Assembly (NCBI RefSeq): GCF_963676665.1
Contig: NZ_OY781368.1
Coordinates: 1-64,000 of the forward strand
DNA: 64,000 nucleotides
Direction of reading: 5' to 3'
Source: an uncultured Tolumonas sp.
GTDB taxonomy: Bacteria > Pseudomonadota > Gammaproteobacteria > Enterobacterales > Aeromonadaceae
The translations under genes and the position numbers were made by a program. The notes under the pieces are model-generated. The model ran no database searches, was not told the origin of the DNA, and was given only the letters and a program-made list of their open reading frames with translations. Below, piece after piece: positions 9,428 through 19,284 of this stretch. Position 1 is the stretch's first letter. Each line of letters opens with the position of its first letter.

Positions 9428-9925
9428 TTATTCAGCGATAGTCACGTTTTCGATAACAACGTCTTCTTTCGGTACATCCTGATGCATACCGTAACGACCC
9501 GTTTTCACGGCTTTGATCTTGTTAACGATGTCCATACCGTCGGTGACTTGCGCAAACACACAGTAGCCCCAACCAGACATTGATTCAGATTTGAAATCAA
9601 GGAAGGTATTGTCAGCCACGTTGATAAAGAATTGCGCAGAAGCAGAATGTGGCTCTTGGGTACGCGCCATCGCAATGGTGCCTACTTTATTGGAAAGACC
9701 GTTGTTTGCTTCGTTCTTGATAGAAGCGCGGGTATCTTTTTCTTCAAAACCTGGCGCATAACCGCCACCCTGGATCATGAAACCATCGATAACACGGTGG
9801 AAAATAGTGCCGTTGTAATGGCCATCACGGCAGTATTGCAGGAAATTTGCTGCAGTAACTGGTGCTTTGTCGTTAAACAGTTCCAAAGTGATATCGCCAA
9901 GATTAGTGTGCAGGGTAATAGACAT
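9428..9925 (-). CDS. ppiB: Peptidyl-prolyl cis-trans isomerase B (cyclophilin)
   Basis: Cytoplasmic cyclophilin that catalyses proline isomerisation during folding. From the ATG at 9925 it is 165 residues, starting '[17 protein letters not shown]', the same start region as E. coli PpiB (164 residues). The longer frame upstream adds 18 residues with no family match. Cyclophilin active-site elements are visible: '[13 protein letters not shown]', '[13 protein letters not shown]' and the later '[13 protein letters not shown]'. It has no signal peptide, which separates it from periplasmic PpiA. Confidence 0.95.
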   Translation of the reverse strand: MSITLHTNLGDITLELFNDKAPVTAANFLQYCRDGHYNGTIFHRVIDGFMIQGGGYAPGFEEKDTRASIKNEANNGLSNKVGTIAMARTQEPHSASAQFFINVADNTFLDFKSESMSGWGYCVFAQVTDGMDIVNKIKAVKTGRYGMHQDVPKEDVVIENVTIAE

Positions 9926-10120
9926 GAGGTCGCCTCTTGATAATTTGTTTGCTGATTCTAGCTTATGCAGCGATGACACAAAAGCAACATGTTAAATCCC
10001 GGTTACTGAACCCTCAGATTCTTTTGTTGCTAACACCATGCAAAGTGAAAGGAAACCAAAGGTGCAATCTGTAGCTCACTTCTTTAGAATGTCGTCATTA
10101 TTATTCGATACGGTGACATT

Positions 10121-11512
10121 ATGCTGAAGATATACAACACCCTGACTCGCCAGAAAGACGAATTTAAGCCAATCCAGCCCGGTAAAGTGGGCATGTATGT
10201 CTGTGGTGTCACTATCTACGATTTATGTCATATCGGTCATGGCCGCACATTTGTTGCTTTCGATGTGGTCGTGCGTTATTTACGTTACCTCGGTTATGAC
10301 GTGACCTTTGTGCGCAACATTACCGATGTTGACGACAAAATTATCAAGCGTGCCGCCGAAAATGCGGAAAGCTGCGATACATTAACCGAACGTCTGATCG
10401 CCGAAATGCACGCTGATTTCGATGCACTGAAATTACAGCGCCCGGATATCGAACCGCGAGCGACTCAGCATATCGGTGAAATTATTGCGTTGGTGAACTC
10501 ACTACTTGAGCAGAACTATGCGTATGTTTCTGATAACGGTGATGTGCTGTTTTCCATCGACAGTTTCCCTGAATATGGCCGTTTGTCGGGGCAGGACATC
10601 GAACAACTGCAGGCCGGTGCGCGTGTCAATGTCGAAGAAAGTAAACGCAATCCGATGGATTTTGTATTGTGGAAAATGTCGAAGCCGGGTGAACCAATGT
10701 GGGATTCACCATGGGGTGCGGGTCGCCCTGGTTGGCACATCGAATGTTCCGCGATGAACTCCAAACATCTGGGGCATCATTTCGATATTCATGGCGGCGG
10801 TTCCGATCTGCAATTCCCGCATCATGAAAACGAAATCGCTCAGAGCTGCTGTGCGCATCACACTCCGTATGTAAATACCTGGATGCATTCCGGTATGGTG
10901 ATGGTCGATGAAGAGAAAATGTCGAAATCACTGGGCAATTTTTTCACTATCCGTGATGTGCTGAAAGTTTATGATGCTGAAACAGTACGTTACTTTCTGA
11001 TGTCTGGTCATTACCGCAGTCCGTTGAATTACTCTGATCTCAACCTGCAGCAAGCACGCGCGTCGCTGGAACGCTTATACACGGCACTACGTGGTGTTGA
11101 GGAAGGTCAGGAGCAAGCAGCGCTTTCAGCACCGTTTGATGAACGTTTCAAAGCCGCGATGGATGATGACTTCAATACACCGGAAGCGTACTCCGTGTTG
11201 TTTGATCTGGCGCGTGATCTGAACCGTACCAAACAAGAATCAGCTTCTGATGCATCAGCTTTAGCGGCTTGCTTGCGTCGTCTTGGCGGTGTGTTAGGTC
11301 TGCTGCAACAACAACCGGAGCAATTCCTGCAATCTGGAGCTGCCGCTGTTGCGGATGATGTTGCGGAAATTGAACTGTTGATCAAGACCCGTAATGACGC
11401 GCGCGCCAGCAAAAACTGGGCATTAGCCGATGAAGCGCGGAACAAATTAACCGAGATGGGTATCGTGCTGGAAGATGGTGCGCAGGGCACGACTTGGCGT
11501 CGTAAGAGCTAG
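10121..11512 (+). CDS. cysS: Cysteinyl-tRNA synthetase
   Basis: Class I aminoacyl-tRNA synthetase that charges tRNA-Cys. The 463-residue protein has the zinc cysteine Cys28 in 'YVCGVTIYD', the HIGH motif at residues 37-40, zinc ligands in 'GWHIECSAM' and 'HHENE', and KMSKS in '[12 protein letters not shown]' near residue 267. Its stop codon TAG is made from the TA target of the adjacent insertion element plus the element's first base. The flank on the far side reads TAATTT, so the original stop was almost certainly TAA. The protein is therefore unchanged, but its natural terminator now lies 880 bp away. Confidence 0.97.
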   Translation: MLKIYNTLTRQKDEFKPIQPGKVGMYVCGVTIYDLCHIGHGRTFVAFDVVVRYLRYLGYDVTFVRNITDVDDKIIKRAAENAESCDTLTERLIAEMHADFDALKLQRPDIEPRATQHIGEIIALVNSLLEQNYAYVSDNGDVLFSIDSFPEYGRLSGQDIEQLQAGARVNVEESKRNPMDFVLWKMSKPGEPMWDSPWGAGRPGWHIECSAMNSKHLGHHFDIHGGGSDLQFPHHENEIAQSCCAHHTPYVNTWMHSGMVMVDEEKMSKSLGNFFTIRDVLKVYDAETVRYFLMSGHYRSPLNYSDLNLQQARASLERLYTALRGVEEGQEQAALSAPFDERFKAAMDDDFNTPEAYSVLFDLARDLNRTKQESASDASALAACLRRLGGVLGLLQQQPEQFLQSGAAAVADDVAEIELLIKTRNDARASKNWALADEARNKLTEMGIVLEDGAQGTTWRRKS

Positions 11513-12391
11513 GGCCTGTTGATCTTTGCTGACGAAATTTCATACCTTTCACATCGGTAGCCACATCATGCAATACGCCAGTGCCAGCGTGCTGGCATAG
11601 TTTCGTGCTAATTTGTCATATCGCGTTGCGATGGCGCGATAATGTTTCAGTCGCGCAAACGCATTCTCGACTAAATGCCGATATTTATATAAACACCAAT
11701 CGATATCGGCATTACCGACCTTTGAATTCGATTTTCTGGGGATCACTGGTTTACCGTTCTTTTTCCTGACCAATTCCCGGATGAGTTCACTGTCGTAACC
11801 TTTATCGGCCACCACAAAATCGGCATCCGGTAAACACGCTATCAATTCTGGTGCCGCTTTGCTGTCGTGAACCTCACCACCGGTAAGCAGAAAATCAATG
11901 GGTAAACCATAACTGTCCACGGCTAAATGTATTTTCGTTGTATTTCCACCACGGCTTTTACCAATCGATTCACTCTCATGTGTTGATGCCCCAGTGGCAT
12001 GCTGATGAGCTCTAACAATACTGCCGTCAATAAATTCCCATTCAAAATCAGGTGATTGCTTCAGTGCTGTGAACAATTGAAGAAGAACGCCTTTTTTCGA
12101 CCAAAGATTAAAACGACGATAAATCGTGTTCCAGTCGCCAAAAGCACTGGGGATATCGCGCCACGGACAACCGACACGCATTCGGTACAAAATACCCTCA
12201 AGCGTCATACGGTGTTCCGGTTTGTTATAGACACGTCCGGTTTCAAGCAGGAGTCTGGATAGCTTTAACCAGTATTCATCTGTTAGCATTATTCGAGGCA
12301 TGGTGGTTTGGTGTGGATTGTTTTTTGGCGAAAGTGATTATATCAATTCGCCATGCCGCTCAATAATTCACCTCGAAAGATCAACAGCCCC
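11512..12391. mobile_element. IS5-family element (IS427-like), copy 1, 880 bp
   Basis: The ends are near-identical inverted repeats: GGGCCTGTTGATC at the left and GGGGCTGTTGATC, read inward, at the right (one mismatch in 13). A TA duplication flanks it at 11510-11511 and 12392-12393. It holds one transposase gene on the minus strand. A second, nearly identical copy is at 44900-45779, so the family has moved recently in this genome. It is inserted exactly in the cysS stop codon. Confidence 0.9.
11549..12301 (-). CDS. IS5-family transposase (copy 1)
   Basis: The 250-residue DDE transposase is encoded in a single frame, while many IS427-group elements split it into two frames. Catalytic residues are visible as Asp in 'FIDGSIVRAHQHATG', Asp in 'VVADKGYDSE' and Glu in 'YRHLVENAFARLKHYR'. 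The N-terminal DUF4096-like part ('VGCPWRDIPSAFGDWNTIYRRF') is complete. It differs from the copy at 44937-45689 at only a handful of residues, and both appear intact. Confidence 0.93.
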   Translation of the reverse strand: MPRIMLTDEYWLKLSRLLLETGRVYNKPEHRMTLEGILYRMRVGCPWRDIPSAFGDWNTIYRRFNLWSKKGVLLQLFTALKQSPDFEWEFIDGSIVRAHQHATGASTHESESIGKSRGGNTTKIHLAVDSYGLPIDFLLTGGEVHDSKAAPELIACLPDADFVVADKGYDSELIRELVRKKNGKPVIPRKSNSKVGNADIDWCLYKYRHLVENAFARLKHYRAIATRYDKLARNYASTLALAYCMMWLPM

Positions 12392-12413
12392 TAATTTATT
12401 TCCAACACTTGGT

Positions 12414-12452
12414 AAAAAGGCTGGCCGAAGCAAACAGGCCGGCCTTTTTTAT
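12414..12452. terminator. Bidirectional terminator, original cysS terminator
   Basis: AAAAAGGCTGGCC and GGCCGGCCTTTTTT pair over 10 or more bases with one G-T pair, with A and T runs on both sides. It would serve both cysS (now cut off by the insertion element) and the convergent binding-protein gene. Confidence 0.75.
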
Positions 12453-13234
12453 TTAAAATCCAACATATGGTATTGATTGACTAGCTTGCGGTATTCCGCA
12501 CTTTCGTGGACTTTAGCTAAGGCTTTTTGGTAATTATTGATCACGTTATCGCTGGTGGTACGATTAAATGCAAAACAATCGGTCATTCGTTGCAAAACTA
12601 ATTCTTTAGGGTAATCGACAGGGCTTAAACCCAATTGTTGTATGGTGGCATAAACGACGGGTTCATAAGCTGCAATCATGTCAATTTTTCCTGACTGTAA
12701 CAGCCGAATCAGTTGCTCGGTATTTCGGGCTTTGACTAACCGACTTTTATTGTAGGTTTTTGCAATAACAACATCTTCAGCAATGTCCGAGCGGATAACG
12801 CCAATAGTCAGATCATTAATGGCAGACGTTGAGGTTAGATCGAAATTGTCTTTTTTTCGTCGAAAGAGTGCAACACCAGCCGTACTGATCGGGCAAACCC
12901 ATTTAAACATATTTTCACGATCTGCCGTGCGTGAGGTGGCAAACAACACACTGCCTGGTTCAGTTTGCGCGATATAATAAGCGCGCGCCCAGGGTAAAAA
13001 TTTGATGGGTTGTTGTGGTTCATCCAACTGCTGCCAAATTAATTTAAGTAACTCAACCGAAAAACCAGCGGCTTTTTGCCGATCATCTTCATAATTCACT
13101 GGTGGGTTTTGTTCACTCAGAAAAGTTAATGGCATTGGCGCCGCATTAGCCAGCGCGATGAATGTATATGCGGGGAGCAGCCAGGATAATTTCAATTTGG
13201 TGTTCTCCGGAAAATATATTTTACAAAAAGACAT
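12449..13234 (-). CDS. Periplasmic solute-binding protein, family 3-like
   Basis: From the ATG at 13234 the protein has about 261 residues and a signal peptide ending near 'FIALANAAP'. The mature part follows extracellular solute-binding family 3: 'GFSVELLKLIWQQL', 'FLPWARAYYIAQTEPG', 'TIGVIRSDIAEDVV' and 'LIRLLQSGKIDMIAAY'. No permease or ATPase gene is next to it. It is divergent from a response regulator and kinase pair, so it may feed that sensor or be a stand-alone sensor-type binding protein. The longer frame to 13279 adds a second hydrophobic stretch and looks less likely. Confidence 0.75.
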   Translation of the reverse strand: MSFCKIYFPENTKLKLSWLLPAYTFIALANAAPMPLTFLSEQNPPVNYEDDRQKAAGFSVELLKLIWQQLDEPQQPIKFLPWARAYYIAQTEPGSVLFATSRTADRENMFKWVCPISTAGVALFRRKKDNFDLTSTSAINDLTIGVIRSDIAEDVVIAKTYNKSRLVKARNTEQLIRLLQSGKIDMIAAYEPVVYATIQQLGLSPVDYPKELVLQRMTDCFAFNRTTSDNVINNYQKALAKVHESAEYRKLVNQYHMLDFK

Positions 13235-13325
13235 AACACATCCCATAAGGGATATAGTTGATATTATCAGTAATAGCAAATAATCGCCTATTTACAAATA
13301 GTTAGTTGGCTATGGTGTATATAAA

Positions 13326-13988
13326 ATGAAGATTTTATTGATAGAAGATGATGCATTGTTGCTGGGCGGGTTACAAAAAGCGCTGGAACAACAGCAATAT
13401 TGTTGTGATGTAGCAACCAGTATAAAAACAGCGCAACAACATACATTGGATGATTATGAGTTGATTATCCTCGATCTTGGGCTGCCGGACGGTGATGGAT
13501 TAACGCTGTTAAAACAATGGCGGCAGCAAGGCTGTAAGTTGCCGGTCTTAATCTTAACTGCTCGTGATTCGTTAGATGAGCGAGTAAAAGGTTTGGATCA
13601 AGGTGCGGATGATTACCTGATCAAACCATTTGCTTTGGCTGAATTGCTGGCGCGGGTACGAGCATTAATGCGGCGTCGTTTTGAGAAAACAGAAAATTCA
13701 CTGCTGTTCGGTTCATTGAAACTAGATATGACACATCATCAGGTGTGGCTAAACGAACAAGAATTGACGCTCACACGAATGGAATATGCCATTCTACGAC
13801 GCTTGATGTTACATCCGGGCAAAACGGTACAACGCGATCGCTTACAGCAAGACCTTTACGATTGGCATGATGATATTGGTTCCAACACGCTGGAAGTTTA
13901 TATCCATCATCTACGGCGCAAAATTGGTGCTGGCACGATTAAAACTATTCGGGGTGAGGGCTATCGACTTGAACAACAAGAAGAGTAG
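13326..13988 (+). CDS. Two-component response regulator, OmpR/QseB type
   Basis: The 220-residue protein has a receiver domain with acidic pocket 'LIEDDALL', phospho-acceptor Asp in 'LIILDLGLPDGDG' (near residue 51) and Lys in 'DDYLIKPF'. A winged-helix output domain ends with 'SNTLEVYIHHLRRKIGAGTIKTIRGEGYRL'. It resembles the PmrA/QseB subgroup. The downstream kinase gene overlaps its end, which points to translational coupling. Targets are unknown; the divergent binding-protein gene is the first candidate. Confidence 0.9.
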   Translation: MKILLIEDDALLLGGLQKALEQQQYCCDVATSIKTAQQHTLDDYELIILDLGLPDGDGLTLLKQWRQQGCKLPVLILTARDSLDERVKGLDQGADDYLIKPFALAELLARVRALMRRRFEKTENSLLFGSLKLDMTHHQVWLNEQELTLTRMEYAILRRLMLHPGKTVQRDRLQQDLYDWHDDIGSNTLEVYIHHLRRKIGAGTIKTIRGEGYRLEQQEE

Positions 13989-15045
13989 TTTATCCCGGCG
14001 GTTATTAATTAGTTTGGGTACTATCATTTTTATTACCCAAACCATCACCATTGCCTGGTTACTGCACGAAGATCGGGAATTATTAGAACGTACATTACGT
14101 CGTCTGGGTCAACCTGAATCAACATTACATCTGCTACATGGTACAAACAGAGAGATGTTGAATGCGTTGTTGGTACCAACAGCCATCGAGTTTTTACTCA
14201 GTTTAGTGGTTGCGTGGTTCATGATTAATTGGATCGTCGCGCCATTAAAAAAATTAACGGACCAATTACAAGAACGCAGTGTGGAACAATGGCAACCCTT
14301 TGATGTGGGGGGACGTAGTACCGAAGTGGAAGCCATCACTGGCGCACTAAATGGTTTAATGCAGAAACTTCAGCAAGCTTTTCAACGAGAGCGTCAATTT
14401 ACCGCTGATGTATCACATGAACTCAGAACGCCAATAGCCGGAATTCGGTTAAACCTTGAGTTATTAGCATTACAGCATCCGGCTGAAATTGATCCGCTTA
14501 TCGCGCGTCTTGATGGTATGCAACATACCATCGAACAATTACTGACTATGGCGCGTTTAGAGCAACAAATGGTTATGGGGCTGCAAACTCAGGTTGATTT
14601 GGTTCAAGAAGTTATCTTACCTGTTCAACATGAACTTACCGAGTTATTACGGCCTCGTATGCAAACTATAATTTTGCATCTTCCTGATTCAATGATGGTT
14701 ATCGGCGATAAGACTTTATTGCGTATGTTGATAAGGAATCTAGTCGAGAATAGCCACCGATATGCGGATAGTGGTTCGGCGGTGACCATTCATTTATCAG
14801 AAGTAAACGGTTGCCCGCAATTGCGTATTCAGGATATTGGCACTGGTGTTGATGAAACGGCAATTATTTCATTAACCAATGCATTCCAACGCTTTGATCA
14901 ACGAGGCAATGGGGTAGGGCTCGGGTTAAATATTGTGGCCAGAGTCTGCGCTTTGCATCAGGCCACACTGCGTATTGAAAACCATCATGAACCACATGGT
15001 CTCATCGTTGAAATTACTTTCCCGTCAGTAAATAACCAGCAGTAA
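13969..15045 (+). CDS. Sensor histidine kinase, QseC/PmrB type
   Basis: I start this kinase at the TTG at 13969, preceded by GGGGTGAGGG, giving about 358 residues. The frame extends upstream into the regulator gene, but those codons have no family match. There is a first membrane helix near residues 12-30, a short periplasmic loop, a second helix at about 70-90 ending 'MINWIVAPLKKL', a HAMP-like linker, the H-box 'FTADVSHELRTPIAG', the N-box 'LVENSHRYA' and G-box 'GVGLGLNIVARV'. It should phosphorylate the upstream regulator in response to an envelope signal. Confidence 0.88.
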   Translation: MNNKKSSLSRRLLISLGTIIFITQTITIAWLLHEDRELLERTLRRLGQPESTLHLLHGTNREMLNALLVPTAIEFLLSLVVAWFMINWIVAPLKKLTDQLQERSVEQWQPFDVGGRSTEVEAITGALNGLMQKLQQAFQRERQFTADVSHELRTPIAGIRLNLELLALQHPAEIDPLIARLDGMQHTIEQLLTMARLEQQMVMGLQTQVDLVQEVILPVQHELTELLRPRMQTIILHLPDSMMVIGDKTLLRMLIRNLVENSHRYADSGSAVTIHLSEVNGCPQLRIQDIGTGVDETAIISLTNAFQRFDQRGNGVGLGLNIVARVCALHQATLRIENHHEPHGLIVEITFPSVNNQQ

Positions 15046-15065
15046 ATAACCCGCATTAAATAAAA

Positions 15066-15091
15066 AGAGGGCTGAAACAGTTCAGCCCTCT
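15066..15091. terminator. Bidirectional hairpin terminator
   Basis: AGAGGGCTGAA and TTCAGCCCTCT form an 11-bp perfect stem between the convergent kinase and folD genes, with an A-rich lead-in on the plus strand. Confidence 0.7.
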
Positions 15092-15112
15092 ATATCATGT
15101 TATCTACACAAC

Positions 15113-15967
15113 TTAGCTGTGGTATTGCTCACAAGCTTGCAGTGTATTTTCAATCAATGTTGCAACAGTCATCGGGCCAACGCCACCCGGAACGGGTGTG
15201 ATAAAGCTGGCGCGCTCTGCCGCTGTTGCATATTCCACATCGCCGACAAGTGTGCCGTTAGATAAACGGTTAATACCGACATCTAATACGATCGCACCAG
15301 GTTTGATCCATTCACCAGGAATGAATTCTGATTTACCTACCGCAACCGCCAAGATATCCGCCTGACGTACAAATTGTTCTAAGCCTTTGGTAAAACGATG
15401 ACAAGTCGTCGTTGTGCAACCAGCCAGTAACAGCTCCAGCGTCATTGGGCGACCGACAATATTTGACGCGCCTACAATCACTGCATGCATGCCTTTTAAT
15501 TCGACCCCGGTGCTTTCAAGCAGGGTGATCATACCTTTTGGGGTGCAAGGGCGCAGGGCAGGGATTCGCTGGGCTAAACGGCCGACATTGTAAGGATGGA
15601 ATCCATCGACATCTTTATCGGGAACAATACGCTCGATCACTTGCGTTGAATCGAGGTGTGCCGGAAGAGGTAGCTGAACCAAAATACCGTCTACCGCAGG
15701 ATCCACATTTAATGTATCGATCAGTGCAAGAAGTTCATCTTGCGTGGTCGTTGCTGGGAGATCGTAAGATCTGGAAATAAAGCCCACTTCTTCACACGCA
15801 CGGCGTTTACTGCCGACATAAACCTGTGACGCAGCATCTTCGCCCACTAATACAACCGATAAACCGGGCGCTCGTAAACCATTTGCCTTTCGTTCCGCGA
15901 CGCGGGCAGCTACACGCTGACGCACAGACAGGGCAATCGCTTTTCCATCAATGATTTTTGCAGACAT
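15113..15967 (-). CDS. folD: Bifunctional methylenetetrahydrofolate dehydrogenase/cyclohydrolase FolD
   Basis: FolD interconverts 5,10-methylene- and 10-formyl-tetrahydrofolate in the cytoplasm using NADP. From the ATG at 15967 the protein is 284 residues, starting '[13 protein letters not shown]' as in E. coli. AGGTGA lies nine bases upstream; a GTG nine bases earlier is possible but less typical. Conserved elements include '[13 protein letters not shown]' with the catalytic Lys, '[12 protein letters not shown]', 'DVDGFHPYN', '[11 protein letters not shown]' and '[12 protein letters not shown]'. Confidence 0.96.
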   Translation of the reverse strand: MSAKIIDGKAIALSVRQRVAARVAERKANGLRAPGLSVVLVGEDAASQVYVGSKRRACEEVGFISRSYDLPATTTQDELLALIDTLNVDPAVDGILVQLPLPAHLDSTQVIERIVPDKDVDGFHPYNVGRLAQRIPALRPCTPKGMITLLESTGVELKGMHAVIVGASNIVGRPMTLELLLAGCTTTTCHRFTKGLEQFVRQADILAVAVGKSEFIPGEWIKPGAIVLDVGINRLSNGTLVGDVEYATAAERASFITPVPGGVGPMTVATLIENTLQACEQYHS

Positions 15968-16095
15968 ACCTTCCACTCACCTTGCTTTGCTAGGGCATAT
16001 TGTCGCATTTTTTTTACAATAAGGTTAGCGCATAAACAACCGCTTACCTTAGTCGTTTAATATCTGAACACTCAACTCTTTTTCATTAAAAAGAG

Positions 16096-16123
16096 TTTGA
16101 CGATCAAAGGGGGAATCTATAAT
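16096..16123 (+). promoter_or_regulatory. Sigma-70 promoter of the tRNA operon
   Basis: TTGACG at 16097-16102 (or TTTGAC one base earlier) and a perfect TATAAT at 16118-16123 are 15-16 bases apart. They are followed by a GC-rich stretch, the discriminator type expected of stable-RNA promoters under growth-rate control. The first tRNA begins 40 bases downstream. Confidence 0.75.
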
Positions 16124-16163
16124 ATCCGCCTCCGTTGTCGGACGCCTACAACAGAACAACAGT

Positions 16164-16240
<77 letters not shown>

Positions 16241-16251
16241 TTTCTTCCAGT

Positions 16252-16328
<77 letters not shown>

Positions 16329-16373
16329 ACAATTAGTTGTTCGCTTTGAGTGGTAAGGCAACACAGTTCGATG

Positions 16374-16449
16374 GTGGCTATAGCTCAGTTGGTAGAGCCC
16401 CGGATTGTGATTCCGGTTGTCGTGGGTTCGAGCCCCATTAGCCACCCCA
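16374..16449 (+). tRNA. tRNA-His (GTG)
   Basis: The 76-base gene has anticodon GTG in 'ATTGTGATT', the histidine-type C discriminator and an encoded CCA. Confidence 0.95.
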
Positions 16450-16464
16450 TTTAAAGAATACAGC

Positions 16465-16549
16465 GCGGAAGTGGCGAAATTGGTAGACGCACCAGATTTA
16501 GGTTCTGGCGCCGCAAGGTGTGAGAGTTCGAGTCTCTCCTTCCGCACCA
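16465..16549 (+). tRNA. tRNA-Leu (TAG)
   Basis: The 85-base gene has the long variable arm of leucine tRNAs, anticodon TAG in 'ATTTAGGTT' and an encoded CCA. The group Pro-Arg-His-Leu has the same members as the E. coli argX-hisR-leuT-proM operon, in a different order. Confidence 0.95.
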
Positions 16550-16567
16550 TTCTTTAGATACAACAAT

Positions 16568-16591
16568 AAACCAGCGGAAGCTGGTTTTTTT
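16568..16591 (+). terminator. Terminator of the tRNA operon
   Basis: AACCAGC and GCTGGTT pair around a GGAA loop and are followed by a run of T. From 16592 to 17010 I see no gene with family support; the frame crossing tRNA-Leu here is not real. Confidence 0.85.
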
Positions 16592-17010
16592 GTGCCTGTA
16601 ATCAGGTGGGAAGAGTGGCTTTTGTCTAAAGTAGAAATTTTTCAGGGTGTTGCCGATCAAATCAGAACACGAAAACGGTATGTGTTGGTTGCTGGTAACT
16701 ACCAGCGTCTGCTTAGCCATGAGCTTCGCGGTAAGCCAGCACCATATTGGCTTGCCTTTCGTAACGACTATACGCGCCACCGCGGAATCCATGCTGGCCT
16801 GATGAACTTCCCGAGCCAGACTCAGTAATTCTATCCGTTTGACGTCGGGTGCATTCTGTTGTCTTTTGCAACAATATTTATAGCTACTACGGCGAACCTT
16901 GATGATCTAGACTAACAACAGCGGACACTAAATTAAGCGACTGTTCGCTGTTCAAACTAGTCTGGTCTTTGGTTCAGATAGTGGTGATTACAGATTTATT
17001 TGTCGTCACG

Positions 17011-18453
17011 TTAACCCGCTACCGTTACGAGTTTAGTGTCAAAGTAAGCATTTATTGCTTCATGACCACCTTCTGAACCGATACCAGAATCTCTTATTCC
17101 ACCAAAATGCAGCTCCGGCAAACTTAAGCCCATGTGATTGATGCTAAGCATGCCAGCTTCAATATCATTTGAAAGTGCATGGACAGTTTTAATGTTGGCT
17201 GTGTAAGCGTAAGAAGCCAGACCATATGGCAAACGATTTGCTTCACGGATCGCTTCTTCATAGGTTGTAAATGAGTTTATTAACGCCAGTGGACCAAACG
17301 GCTCATCATTCATCGCTTGTGAATCGATTGGAACATCCCGCAATACGGTTGGTGCATAAAAGTAGCCAGGGACATCGGGTCGGAAACCGCCAGTGGTGAT
17401 CTTGGCGCCTTTAGCTACGGCATCGTTCACTAAATTTTCGATGTGTGAGACACCACGCGGCGTCGTCATGGGGCCCATTGTGGTGTGGCTTTCAGCGCCA
17501 TTCCCCATGATGATGTTTTTGACCGCAGCGGTTACAGCAATAATAAATTGTTCATAAACAGCCTCTTCCACAAGAAATCGAGTGGGGGCGATACAAATTT
17601 GTCCTGAATTGGCAAATTTAAGATGAGCCATTTGCTGAGCCGCTTGTTCTAGATCTGCATCAGCAAAAATTAAAACGGGGGCATGCCCACCCAATTCCAT
17701 AGTGTATTTTTTCATGTGAGCACCTGCTAGCGATGCGAGCTGTTTGCCTACCCGGGTTGAGCCAGTAAACGAGATCTTACGGATCTCAGGATGAGGGATC
17801 AGGTATGAGGAAATTTCAGCAGGCACCCCATAAATTAAACTGATCACACCCGACGGAACACCGGCATCATGAAATGCCTGAACTAAAGCTGCCGGAGACG
17901 CTGGCGTCTCTTCTGGGCCTTTAATGATAATGGAACATCCTGCGGCAAGTGCAGCCGAAAGCTTTCTGACGACCTGACTCATGGGGAAATTCCATGGCGT
18001 AAATGCAGCCACCGGCCCAACGGGTACTTTAATCGTCATCTGCTGAACGTTAGCAGAACGAGGCGGTGTTAATGTGCCATAACTACGGCTTGCTTCACCG
18101 GCAAACCAGTCAATGATATCTGCAACTTTGATGATTTCATCACGTGCTTGTTGCAATGTCTTTCCATGCTCAGCAGTCATAATGGCACTGATGGTATCAA
18201 CACGGTCCCTTACTAGTCCCGCAGCCCGACGCATGATGTTACTGCGTTCAAATGCAGAGGTATTCTTCCAAATTGAGAAACCCGTTACCGATGCTTGAAC
18301 CGCCTTCTCGACATCAGCCTGACTCGCTTTGGCAACCGAACCAATTATTTCTTCAGTGGCTGGATTGATCACTGGAATGGTTTCATTTGTCTGTGATGGC
18401 AACCATTCACCATTAATGAATAAAGTCGTATTTGGGTACATAAATTGTTCCAT
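17011..18453 (-). CDS. NAD(P)-dependent aldehyde dehydrogenase
   Basis: I start the protein at the ATG at 18453 or the one at 18441 ('MYPNTTLFINGEW'), giving about 480 residues, a normal length for this family. The 70-residue upstream extension has no match and would overlap the next gene. It resembles succinate-semialdehyde dehydrogenases. Visible elements are the cofactor region 'FTPWNFPMSQ', the Rossmann turn 'ISFTGSTRVGKQL', the general-base Glu in 'MELGGHAPVLI', and the catalytic Cys in 'NSGQICIAPTRF'. It oxidises an aldehyde to an acid, substrate unknown. It is last in a minus-strand row with DJ-1, ohr and ohrR. Confidence 0.88.
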   Translation of the reverse strand: MEQFMYPNTTLFINGEWLPSQTNETIPVINPATEEIIGSVAKASQADVEKAVQASVTGFSIWKNTSAFERSNIMRRAAGLVRDRVDTISAIMTAEHGKTLQQARDEIIKVADIIDWFAGEASRSYGTLTPPRSANVQQMTIKVPVGPVAAFTPWNFPMSQVVRKLSAALAAGCSIIIKGPEETPASPAALVQAFHDAGVPSGVISLIYGVPAEISSYLIPHPEIRKISFTGSTRVGKQLASLAGAHMKKYTMELGGHAPVLIFADADLEQAAQQMAHLKFANSGQICIAPTRFLVEEAVYEQFIIAVTAAVKNIIMGNGAESHTTMGPMTTPRGVSHIENLVNDAVAKGAKITTGGFRPDVPGYFYAPTVLRDVPIDSQAMNDEPFGPLALINSFTTYEEAIREANRLPYGLASYAYTANIKTVHALSNDIEAGMLSINHMGLSLPELHFGGIRDSGIGSEGGHEAINAYFDTKLVTVAG

Positions 18454-18560
18454 TTGGCGTGTTATTGAAAGATTGCAGGCTAACCCTGCAACCTCATGCA
18501 TGGATAAAGGAAAGAAACCAAGACCGCTTGGTGCCAATGTAAATGATTGGCACTCATGAA

Positions 18561-19241
18561 TTACCCTTTCAGTGCATTTAATAACGCCGTGGCGGTGGCA
18601 ACAGATGACCCTGGATTTTGGCCTGTGATCAATAAACCGTCTGTCACCACATACGATTGCCAATCAGCGACTTTGCTATAAACACCGCCATTGGCTTTCA
18701 GCATGTCTTCCACCAAAAATGGCACGACATCGGTAAGTTGCACGGCATCTTCTTCCGTATTACTAAAACCTGTAACCGTCTTGCCCGCTACCAATGGTTT
18801 TCCATCAAGGCCTTTTACATCACGCAGCACCCCAGGCGCGTGACACACCAAACCAACCGGTTTGTTGGTTTGGATAGCAGTCTCAATAAGCTGAATTGAG
18901 TTTTTATCTTCCGCCAGATCCCAAAGAGGGCCGTGTCCGCCAGGATAAAAGACAGCATCAAAATCACTTACCGTCACATCGGCTAATTTGATGGTGTTTG
19001 CCAGTGCAGCAATCGCTTCTTTATCGGCTTCAAAACGACGAGTTTCATCAGTCTGGAACATCGGATCGTTACTTTTTGGATCGAGTGGCGGTTGTCCTCC
19101 CAGAGGGGAAGCTAAGGTTAACTTAGCCCCCGCTTCTTTAAAAATGTAATAAGGCGCTGCCAGTTCTTCTAACCAAAAACCGGTTTTCAAACCCGTGTTA
19201 CCCAAATCTTCGTGAGAAGTTAAAACGACTAAGATATTCAT
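18561..19241 (-). CDS. DJ-1/PfpI-family protein (HchA-like)
   Basis: The product has about 226 residues from 'MNILVVLTSHEDLG'. It carries the DJ-1 fold elements 'AVFYPGGHGPLWDLA' and the nucleophile elbow 'VGLVCHAPGVL' with the reactive Cys. Proteins of this type are linked to carbonyl stress, as glyoxalase III or deglycase-like enzymes, or act as class I amidotransferase-like proteins; the exact activity is open. It lies between ohr and the aldehyde dehydrogenase gene on the same strand. A paralogue is encoded at 28548-29243. Confidence 0.85.
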   Translation of the reverse strand: MNILVVLTSHEDLGNTGLKTGFWLEELAAPYYIFKEAGAKLTLASPLGGQPPLDPKSNDPMFQTDETRRFEADKEAIAALANTIKLADVTVSDFDAVFYPGGHGPLWDLAEDKNSIQLIETAIQTNKPVGLVCHAPGVLRDVKGLDGKPLVAGKTVTGFSNTEEDAVQLTDVVPFLVEDMLKANGGVYSKVADWQSYVVTDGLLITGQNPGSSVATATALLNALKG

Positions 19242-19284
19242 GTGAGACCTCAATGATTAAATTTTGACATTAACGCGTGAATTT

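Noticed and set aside
16451-16828. Open frames on both strands spanning tRNA-Leu and its terminator
   Set aside because: They run through a tRNA gene and a clear terminator and resemble no protein.
18453-18663. N-terminal extension of the aldehyde dehydrogenase
   Set aside because: It would overlap the DJ-1 gene and has no similarity to the family; internal ATG codons give the normal length.
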